Assembly (NCBI GenBank): GCA_003427395.1
Contig: BFEA01000169.1
Coordinates: 714,831-738,198, forward strand
From: Chara braunii
Taxonomy: Eukaryota; Streptophyta; Charophyceae; Charales; Characeae
Direction of reading: 5' to 3'
Length of the DNA: 23,368 nucleotides
Below, piece by piece: positions 16,817 to 23,368 of this stretch (position 1 is the first letter of the stretch; each line of letters starts with the position of its first letter). Both the position numbers and the translations under genes were made by a program. The notes beneath the pieces were generated by a model, which was not told the DNA's origin, searched no databases, and saw only the letters and a program-made list of their open reading frames with translations.

Positions 16817-17643
16817 AATATATGAAGCCAAACGTGTGGAATTATCGTTATGATTTGATTTCCATCTTAGATAAGAAGAAAACATAGTCCAAAAAACCAG
16901 CAAATCTATTTGGCAAGCAATATATCTATATATGTGTATGTATCTGTCTGCGGAGGGCCATTGCATAAGGTTACACAGAAAATATGGAAGAAGAACAATT
17001 TAAGAGTACAGCGACGCATGGAGATGGAGAGAGAAAAAGAGAGAGAAAGACGTCCGACACACCAAGCCATGAGAGATGGTACGCGCAAAGGTATGTATCA
17101 CTTCAGAGATTATTATTATCAAATACAGCGCAGAACTAGTGCGGCCATGCTGGCGTGTGGCCCCTATGATCATTTCATCCGCCTGCCAGAGATGGAATCA
17201 TCGGGGAACGAAAGCGCGTACCAAGGACCTAATGTTTTCTCCTTGAACCACCAGCACTTGGCCCAGCTATCGGCCGTGGAGAAAAATAGAGTAGAAACGT
17301 TTCTAGTCGGATGAATTTGGGCGCTCCTGTAGTGGCCCGTACGTTTCCTAGAATTGTGGCTTGTCAGCAGGCATGACTTTATAAAGTACTGGTGGTTTAA
17401 ACTTCTCCAGCCAATCCAGCCATCATCCACATAAACACAAGTCTCCAATTGCTCCGGTATCACCATAATCATGACAGGGAGGAGAGGGTCGGGAGAGAAG
17501 AGGTGAAGAGGACATTCTCTTGTCGGCCCATCAAATTACGAATAGTGGCCCTTTTCATGACGCCTCAAAGCCTGTTGCACAATCCATAGAGGGGGAAAAA
17601 AAACAGTCCTCAGGGATGCAATAGGAAACAGGAAAGGTAAAAG

Positions 17644-17650
<7 letters not shown>
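16817..17650. other. Intergenic stretch, no gene recognised
   Basis: A 134-codon plus frame (16910-17314) shows no domain and includes a purine-rich Arg/Glu segment. The word gtactggtggtttaaac at about 17387 matches the terminus of the element at 18781-19020, so a fragment of that family is present. Confidence 0.4.

Positions 17651-17700
<50 letters not shown>
17651..17700. repeat. (GA)n microsatellite
   Basis: About 25 GA units. Confidence 0.96.
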
Positions 17701-17701
<1 letters not shown>

Positions 17702-18693
17702 AGTGAGTAAGAAGGGTGAAGGTAGAGTTACACTCCCTGATAGGAAGTGACCGCACCGAAGAAGTCGTCAACCGAACCTCCACCACAGCTTGAAGTGAAG
17801 ATACAGAAAGGAGAGAGGAGAAAGGAGAGAGGCTGTTGAGACCCCGAGAACAGATCAACAACACATTGTACAAGATCCTGACCAGGAGCGTTGTCCGTGA
17901 AAGATCAGAGAATCCGAGCCACCGAACGGGCACTGTGCTGCACCCATACTAATTTGGGAAGAGCATTAGCCAGAATCCTACGCGCCCAGAGTCGTGCACT
18001 GTTTGCCCTTCTTACTCCAACTACGAAGTTGCATCATCATGCCTTGGCAACTCGTCCTCTTTTTTTTTTTTTTGTGTTTTGTGATCTCCCTGGCTGAAAA
18101 TAATTTCAACGTCCATCACTCGTCCACGATCATGAGTGGAGAAAATCGCGATCGATGGGGAACTTCGCACCGAACTGGTTAGTGAAGAATTGGACCAGCA
18201 CACTTGACGGAACCGAGGAAAATTGTCTCCTTGGACGCCTGGCTGACCTGACCAGATGGCAACAATTGACGTCGAAAACAACACAGTATACAGGTCCAGA
18301 ACAGATTGGCTGTGGTTGTGACTCAACTCTCCCCTTTTGCGGTGCTGAAAATAGCACTGCGGCTGTCATGAAGGCGAACTGATGCTAATCGCTGGTATCT
18401 CGTTATCTTTTGTTGGAGTGTTCTTGCGTGAGACTATCACATCGTACTGGGATTTAGCCGAGAACAGTCGACGAATCTTTTGAACCTTTTGTCTCTGCAG
18501 ACACCTGACAAAGTCTCCACTGTTAGGTCCCTGCCTTCAGTCTGGCGAGCAGCAAACATGGAAACCTGCAGAAAGAGGAACAACTCAGACTTACCTTGCA
18601 CAGGCCAGGAGCCGGGCTTGAATATCACGGGAGCCTAAAACTCCCATCTTCTTTAGTTTGAAGTCCACAGAGACACATTCACGCTATGATGAA
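17701..18693. other. Intergenic stretch, no gene recognised
   Basis: Only short overlapping frames on both strands. No domain, RNA gene or repeat is identified with confidence. Confidence 0.4.
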
Positions 18694-18817
18694 GTGAGAG
18701 AAGACACAAATTAATTTTAACCACCAGTACATATGGCGAAGTCAAATGAGCCTCAGTGAGAGAAGACACAAATTAATTTTAACCACCAGTACATATGGCG
18801 AAGTCAAATGAGCCTCT
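18694..18817. repeat. 62-bp tandem duplication overlapping a transposon arm
   Basis: gtgagagaagacacaaatta...aatgagcctc occurs at 18694-18754 and again from 18756, with no visible difference. The second copy continues into the left arm of the foldback element at 18781, so the duplication copied part of that arm. Confidence 0.93.
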
Positions 18818-19020
18818 CCTCAAAGTCAGGGGACTTGCTGCATGGCGGGCCTGATGGTGGGTGGGAATTTTTCCTGTCCCATCCGGCACCAGTGCCTACC
18901 CTGTGGCGTGGAATAAAAAAAAATCCCTGCCCGCCCCCAGGCCACCGTGGGGCGAGTCCCCTAACTTTTAGGAGAGGCTCATTTGACTTCTCAACCTGGC
19001 TGGGCCATGTACTGGTGGTT
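18781..19020. mobile_element. Foldback (MITE-like) element, 240 bp with ~55-bp arms
   Basis: The left arm (aaccaccagtacatatggcg to about 18836) is complementary to 18955-19020, including the blocks agtcaaatgagcctctcct and agt.aggggact. The arms differ by small indels. The centre is GC-rich without an ORF. The terminus TTTAAACCACCAGTAC recurs near 17387. Confidence 0.85.
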
Positions 19021-19034
19021 TAAACCACCAGTAC
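19009..19034. repeat. Perfect 26-bp palindrome
   Basis: gtactggtggttt is followed by its exact complement aaaccaccagtac, with no spacer. It is formed where the right terminus of the foldback element meets an oppositely oriented terminus of the same family. Confidence 0.95.
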
Positions 19035-20830
19035 CATTCCCATGGATCGTCCGTGGACCCCTCACCATGACTTTTGGAGGCCCGAAATGCAACACGTGTG
19101 CCGTATGGTCGCAAAGGACCCCATGGTGCCTGCAAAAATCACGCTGTTTGTTCCACTTATCTCAAATGTCGACGGCACGTGCTCAATCGTTGTAAGAAAC
19201 AGAATCCCGCATGCTTTTGCGAAGGTGGCGCTCCTAACTGGGCTCAAAACGTGCGCCAGCACCCATACCGCCTTCGGATCACGTTGAACCATATCACCGT
19301 CGGCGCTCATCGCCCGCCACAGCATCAAAAGCAGTACCACAGTTGTCCAGCAGTACCATCACCTGCTCTCACATCACAACATGAGGGTCCATTTTGCTGC
19401 AAAATTTGGGCAGCACCTCCCCTAAGAAATAAAGCCGCCGACGCTCTCAAAATTTTGCAGCATGACCCTACTGAAAATGCCGCCATCGCCATGCCGTCAG
19501 ACGAGCATCACTTCCCCACACACACGAAATCATGACGCCGTGCGGTAAATGCAAGGACACTTTTCTTCACAATGTTGTGTTGCTGCGAAAAAAAATTGGC
19601 AGCATAACCCCTGAAAATGTCGCATCTGGTCACAAAATCACTCCACATAGTGCCGCCTCACAAAGTTCACCGGTGCAGTCCTACGGCAAAATGCTCCCAA
19701 TCCTTGGCTATGTCTGCCCTTCTCCCACTCTCTACTTCTGTGCCGACCACTGCCAGAAGCACCTCCGCTCACACTGTGATGGAACTCGATCTGCACTTGA
19801 AGTGCAACATCACAGCCTCAACAATTGTGAGGCAAAGTGTGGGGGATGCTGACTTTTATGGCCAGTTAAGGACTGTGGGCAGCAACTTGTCCGACAGTCA
19901 AAAATGTGGAACTGGCTTGGACCCTTGATCTGAACCCACGATCAACGGCCATAAGCCTTGATGTTCCCTTAGGGGAACTGAGGTCTTCCAATCCCAGAAG
20001 CATCTGGCCTTCCCTACAGGCCATATGCTTCAGGGGATGGATGTACCCAGCCAAACATCAGCCTGTTAAAAAAATGAACAGGCGCAGTCGCATACACACA
20101 CATACACTTACACACTCACCTAGCCACAACAGCGGCCACATACGTGGCCTTTCCCTTCTTCCCCTTTTTTTTTGTGAGAGGGCAGCTTGTCGTTCAAAAA
20201 CAAACAAGCACCCTTCCCTTTGTAGTGATTTTACAGAGTTGAACTAGAGTCAAGCTCAACAAGGGTTTTTTCCTCTGTCCCCCCTGTACGCGCATACCTA
20301 GGCGCCATCGGCGCCAGGTTTGGGCGCTCCAAGGTCCTGCTGCCCGTTTCAAAAGCGAACGGGCGCAGGCGGGGGTCACAATCAACAAGGGGGAACATGG
20401 GGAGAGGGGGGGGGAAGAAAAAAGTACAAAAAAATCTAAAGACGAAAAGGAAAAGGAAAAAAAAAAAAAGGAAAAAAAAAAGAACTATCTAAAGTCGGAC
20501 GGACGTCTAGGCGTCGGTTACCTCGTTTTCAGGGACTATAAGTCCCTAAACTCCCCATCGTGCCGCTTGGTGTTTAGTTTCAATTTTCTTTTTTGTTTCC
20601 CAGCCTGTTCGTCCAAATGAACGGACACTGAGTAGATTGAATAACTCGTAAAAACGAAGAATGGGGATTTACCTCTGATGAAACTTACCTTGTCAAAATC
20701 AAAAAAAAAATTATCGCCTTCAATGAAATGGTTGCACGTTATTGCAGGCATTTGTTGCATCTTTGGGGACTTTAAAGACCCTTGTCACTCCAACCTGCGT
20801 CATTTGGCGTTTCATTTATATATATATAGG
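19035..20830. other. Long stretch without a confident gene; Cys-rich plus-strand frames at 19074-19852
   Basis: Two overlapping plus-strand frames (19074-19535, 153 codons; 19532-19852, 106 codons) are unusually rich in Cys and His (for example CKNHAVCSTYLKC and CADHCQKHLRSHC), but no known fold can be assigned and minus-strand frames are also open. I do not call a gene. From about 20060 onward there are short simple repeats (cacaca near 20093-20115, A/G runs near 20440-20482) and nothing recognisable. Confidence 0.3.
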
Positions 20831-20840
20831 GTTCAGCTTC

Positions 20841-20877
20841 CTAATGAGTCGGTGAAACTCCGACGAAACAGTTTGTC
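20841..20877 (+). ncRNA. Hammerhead-ribozyme-like core, mutated copy
   Basis: CTAATGAG takes the place of CUGAUGAG, so the invariant G5 is A (20843), which should abolish cleavage. Helix II is intact (GTCGG/CCGAC with a 7-nt loop), followed by GAAAC and a minimal helix III (A-T, C-G, A-T around a GTT loop) leading to the GTC triplet at 20875-20877. Confidence 0.5.
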
Positions 20878-20962
20878 ACAGCCCCTCGTTTGTTGTCCTC
20901 TTCTCCCTCTCTGCCTACGGTTTACCGGACAGTTCTATTTGATGATATATATATATAGCCTC

Positions 20963-20999
20963 CTGATGAGTCGGTGAAACTCCGACGAAACATTTTGTC
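20963..20999 (+). ncRNA. Hammerhead-ribozyme-like core, intact conserved bases
   Basis: CTGATGAG (20963-20970), helix II GTCGG/CCGAC (20970-20974 with 20982-20986, loop TGAAACT), GAAAC (20987-20991), a 3-bp helix III around a TTT loop, and a GTC cleavage triplet (20997-20999). All core bases expected of a hammerhead are present in type I order with a very short helix III, the form described in Penelope-like and related retroelements. A convincing helix I between the sequences before CTGATGAG and after GTC was not found, so self-cleavage is unproven. Confidence 0.55.
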
Positions 21000-21104
21000 C
21001 CAGCCCCTCGTTTGTTGTCCTCTTCTCTCTCTCTGCCTACAGTTTACCGGGCAGTTCTGTTTGTGACAATATATATATATATATAAATCTATAAATATAT
21101 AAAT

Positions 21105-21190
21105 ATTACCCGTTGGTTCAAGTCAATGATCATGTCAACCGGTAACTTTTAGTCACGGCTTGCGAAAGTCAAAACCCGAGTTCGAGTTCC
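21105..21190 (+). repeat. Weak tRNA-like segment
   Basis: GAGTTCGAGTTCC (about 21179-21191) resembles a B box, and caaccggtaac upstream could be a D-arm remnant. The stems are poor. It is listed because it lies next to U6-like repeats and another tRNA-like segment. Confidence 0.22.
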
Positions 21191-21207
21191 GAAGGACTCT
21201 AAAACGT

Positions 21208-21400
21208 TCGGACCAATTATCGTTTTATGCGTGTTATCCTTGCGCAGGGATCATGACAAATTAGTAGCGCGATCTTGATGATCGAACGATCGAAATTGAC
21301 CACGCTGACAAATTATCGTTTTATGCGTGTTATCCTTGCGCAGGGGTCATGCTAAATTAGCAGCGCGATCTTGATGATCGAACGACCGAAATGGACCTCG
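21208..21400 (-). pseudogene. Tandem pair of chimeric U6-like units (96-bp period)
   Basis: On the minus strand each unit contains TTAGCATGACCCCTGCGCAA, GGATAACACGCATAAAACGA and an AATTGGTCC-like end, a close match to the 3' ~50 nt of U6 (copy near 21308-21357 best, copy near 21212-21261 more diverged). The 5' half does not match U6. Instead there is TCGTTCGATCATCAAGATCG, which can self-pair, and no ACAGAGA box. The two units are highly similar to one another. A chimeric retrocopy that was later duplicated is the simplest reading. Confidence 0.65.
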
Positions 21401-21429
21401 TTCAACTACTTAGGTTGCTCCAAAAGGAG

Positions 21430-21502
21430 GTAGCCCAATGGGGCATTCTGACTTCGATCCCCGTGTTCGCGGTGGGTCAGACTAGCATGTTTACCTAATG
21501 GA
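21430..21502 (-). repeat. Possible tRNA-like SINE head
   Basis: On the minus strand TAGTCCATTAGG approximates an A box and GGGGATCGAAGTC a B box, at a tRNA-like spacing. Both deviate from consensus. It is followed on the plus strand by the hairpin at 21505-21532. Confidence 0.3.
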
Positions 21503-21504
21503 CT

Positions 21505-21532
21505 AACTCCTACTTTTGGTAAAGTAGGAGTT
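21505..21532. repeat. Perfect 12-bp hairpin
   Basis: aactcctacttt and its exact complement aaagtaggagtt are separated by tggt. It adjoins the tRNA-like segment and may be an end of that element. Confidence 0.9.
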
Positions 21533-22080
21533 ACCTTTCTATATGAAGAGCTATGTTCCTAATGACCCATCTGTCTGTGGCCGACCAGACTTTGTTTGCT
21601 TGCCTCCTTTCTCGTGTTTGGTTGTCCGTCCACGACTCGTACGGTCACTTAGTTGGGTAGGCGACAACATCGATTTTTCGGTCCTTGGCGCGGAGTGGAA
21701 CCCCACAACCCAAAAAAAAAGGCATCCTATTCCTGTCGCGCCACGCCATGGCCACATACCCAACGCAACCACTCCTTTTGGCCTACTTAGACCTTGAATC
21801 GTGTGACTGCTATTTTAGGTAAGATATGTCTATAATTAATTTTCCCACGGCCGTACATCTGTGCGACCTTTCCGAACATGGGAAAAAGTTGGTTCTCGCC
21901 GTCATTTCCGAATGTCACAGACGCTCGGATTTAGATTCAAAACATTTTGGTCTTTGGTCGTAAAGTTAGTTTGAATAAGCCAACGACAACCACATGTCTC
22001 GTCAAATCCTTCAATTTGAAAAAAAAAAAAAAAAAAAACCCGAGCAGACACTCTTATAAGGATTTATGCTCCGACACTGC
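21533..22080. other. Intergenic stretch, no gene recognised
   Basis: No gene recognised. A poly(A) tract of about 19 nt begins at 22020 without visible flanking duplications. Confidence 0.4.
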
Positions 22081-22560
22081 TTTTTCAAAATGATTACATT
22101 GGGCAAAACCTTATTCAAGAACCATTTATCACTCGAGTAACTAAACAAAAGTTTTTTCACAGACCCTGTGTCATAAGATTGATAAAAGAAGATGTATGTT
22201 TCATAACACAGAGAATAATATTCTAGATAATATTATAATGATAGATACATTTTATATGCTCTCAATATTAATATTCAATCTACAATCACAATAATAAATA
22301 TATATCAATCGTTAAAATATGAAAATCAGCCTATTCGTTGAATCCAAGTCAATTTATATATGATTTTTATTTCATTGAAAAAAATAATATTTTGGATAAT
22401 ACTAGTAAAAAAAATAAAAATATTTTTCATGTCTTCGCTTTAAATAGCCATTTAATTAAAGAGGCATTATTTTGTTTTATAGATTTTAACCTTCCCAATG
22501 CACCATGGGTTCGTAAGGTATATAACTTTTATAATGCTACACTAGACAAGAAGAGAGTTA
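22081..22560. other. Strongly AT-rich segment
   Basis: The base composition shifts sharply to A/T between a mixed region and a GC-rich region that starts near 22565. A plus frame from 22338 (113 codons to 22679) has Asn/Lys/Ile/Phe-rich codon use that follows the composition. Its stretch FIDFNLPNAPWVRKVYNF is protein-like but matches no family I can name. The frame then runs into GC-rich repeat-like DNA, so any real protein would end or splice near 22565. It may be foreign or organelle-derived DNA, or an AT-rich transposon interior. Confidence 0.35.
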
Positions 22561-23020
22561 TCATTATCGGTGAGGGGCTTAAACCACCGGTCCCCCCGCC
22601 GGTAAAAAACTGTCAAAGGACCGGTAGGCCGCGATGGCCAAATTTTTGTCGCGTGACCGGTTTGACGCGGACGACCTAGTCCCACCCACAGTTGCCGTTT
22701 CGGATGTGGGACCCGGCAGGCCACGTGTTGAGGGAAACCCATCTGCCTGCCGGTCTGTTCGATTTGTTGCATCCGGACATGGGAGCGACCCGGCCGCCAG
22801 CAAAATTAACGAAAAAATAATAAAGAATTGGAGAAAAAAAAACGAGTAATTACATTTTTATTGTTCTCCAGTTCTTTACACTTTTGTTTGTTGGATTTTT
22901 TAGTGTTTTTATTTTTCCCTTTTTTATTTTTTATGTGGCCGAAACGACATGGGCATTTCAGGCAACGAGCTTCACAACACGTTCGTGCAGCCATCGCGTG
23001 GCGAGAAGACAGCGTTGGGT
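22561..23020. other. Intergenic stretch with GC-rich foldback
   Basis: cccggcaggc (about 22711) and gcctgccggt (about 22753) are complementary and could form a 9-10 bp stem. ttaaaccacc near 22579 resembles the terminus of the 18781-19020 family. No gene is called. Confidence 0.4.
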
Positions 23021-23110
23021 GGCACGTCTTCGTGCACGTTGCCGTTTCCCACGTGGCCTTTGGCGACGCAGGCGTCGGACAGGTGACGTGGTTCGCTCGG
23101 ATGACGTCAT
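23021..23110 (+). promoter_or_regulatory. Cluster of ACGT-core (bZIP/G-box type) motifs
   Basis: ACGT cores lie at 23024, 23036, 23051, 23086 and 23104, with one more at 23146. Among them are a G-box (CCACGTGG, 23049-23056), a TGACGTGG hybrid (23084-23091) and a palindromic TGACGTCA (23102-23109). In plants such motifs bind bZIP and bHLH factors. The position, 75-160 bp before a start codon, supports a promoter reading. This is inference from motif density. Confidence 0.5.
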
Positions 23111-23150
23111 TCGAACGCCGCGAGCCGTTGAAGCGTGCCGTTTCGACGTT

Positions 23151-23180
23151 GCCTCTCTCTCTCTCTCTCTCTCTCTCTCC
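23151..23180. repeat. (CT)n tract
   Basis: About 13 CT units between the ACGT cluster and the ATG at 23185. Plant 5' leaders and core promoters often carry such pyrimidine tracts. Confidence 0.9.
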
Positions 23181-23184
23181 GGAG

Positions 23185-23368
23185 ATGACAAGACATAAAA
23201 CGATGGTTGTCGCCATCGTCGATGTCTTCCGAGATCGGAGTTCGACGATTGTCTTATCGTCTATCGAGAACTCGTCTCAGGCATCGGCGACAGCGACAGG
23301 CGGTGAGTCCGATGGCCTCATTTTTTCTCTCTTTGTCTTCGACACCCCAACCCCCATCCCAGCCCCCC
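23185..23368 (+). CDS. Possible 5' end of an unidentified gene, cut by the window edge
   Basis: An open frame of 61 codons from the ATG at 23185 to the end of the window, with a second in-frame ATG at 23203 in a better context (A at -3, G at +4). The peptide starts MTRHKTMVVAIVDVF and later has a short Ser/Ala/Thr stretch (SSQASATAT). It matches no family I recognise and shows no clear targeting signal. A splice-donor-like cggtgagt lies at about 23301, so exon 1 might end there. It is supported mainly by the promoter-like sequence just upstream. Confidence 0.35.
   Translation, partial: MTRHKTMVVAIVDVFRDRSSTIVLSSIENSSQASATATGGESDGLIFSLFVFDTPTPIPAP

Larger units (their letters stand above)
20831..21072 (+). 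repeat. Tandem dimer of a 122-bp hammerhead-associated repeat
   Basis: Two units with a 122-bp period. Each has a hammerhead-like core, then GTC(A/C)CAGCCCCTCGTTTG, a CT-rich middle, TGCCTACGGTTTACCGG, CAGTTCT, and an AT microsatellite. GTCACA at the start and TGTGAC near the end of the unit family are complementary, so a long hairpin could form in some copies. Related copies lie at 12359-12490 and 14370-14475, making this a dispersed family. Confidence 0.85.

Noticed and set aside
1-23368. CRISPR array, bacterial operon or prokaryotic defence system
   Set aside because: The repeats are not regularly spaced with unique spacers, and a plant-type mitochondrial carrier, U6 pseudogenes and microsatellites show that this is eukaryotic nuclear DNA.

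Overview
The window looks like nuclear DNA of a green-lineage eukaryote, most likely a streptophyte (land plant or charophyte alga). The one confident protein gene (6066-7052, +) encodes a plant-type mitochondrial uncoupling protein (PUMP/UCP). The rest is gene-poor: microsatellites, homopolymers, short foldback elements, tRNA-like SINE heads and many U6 snRNA-derived fragments. The species cannot be named from the sequence alone.

Layout. 1-80 is a pure AT microsatellite. 81-5516 is repeat-dominated: an antisense U6 fragment, tRNA-derived SINE-like segments, two related miniature inverted-repeat elements (3705-3826, 4329-4453), a long inverted repeat and a 26-bp tandem duplication. 5517-7052 holds the upstream region and the uninterrupted UCP gene. 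7053-10330 is simple repeat and pyrimidine-rich DNA. 10331-12500 is a dense mosaic: two U6 pseudogenes (one a textbook retrocopy with poly(A) and 13-bp target-site duplications), an assembly gap (10923-10978), a 77-bp minisatellite with a U6 fragment in one copy, two foldback elements, and a partial copy of a dispersed repeat. 13789-14361 (-) contains a RING-like Cys/His domain, apparently separated from an upstream repeat-rich reading frame by a one-base frameshift. 14370-19034 has more foldback elements, including two copies of one family and a 240-bp element with long inverted arms. 20831-21072 is a tandem dimer whose units each begin with a hammerhead-ribozyme-like core. 21105-21532 groups tRNA-like and tandem U6-like segments. 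22081-22560 is strongly AT-rich. 23021-23368 looks like a promoter rich in ACGT cores followed by a CT tract and an open reading frame that runs off the window.

The genes do not form a pathway. The common thread is retroposition and small RNA-derived repeats. At least eight U6-related segments, two insertions made only of poly(A)/poly(T) flanked by 13-15 bp direct repeats, and tRNA-like SINE heads suggest LINE-type machinery acting in trans. The hammerhead-like tandem repeat, also seen as degraded copies near 12.4 and 14.4 kb, is the most unusual item. The catalytic core is well formed in one copy, but I could not find a convincing helix I, so activity is not established.
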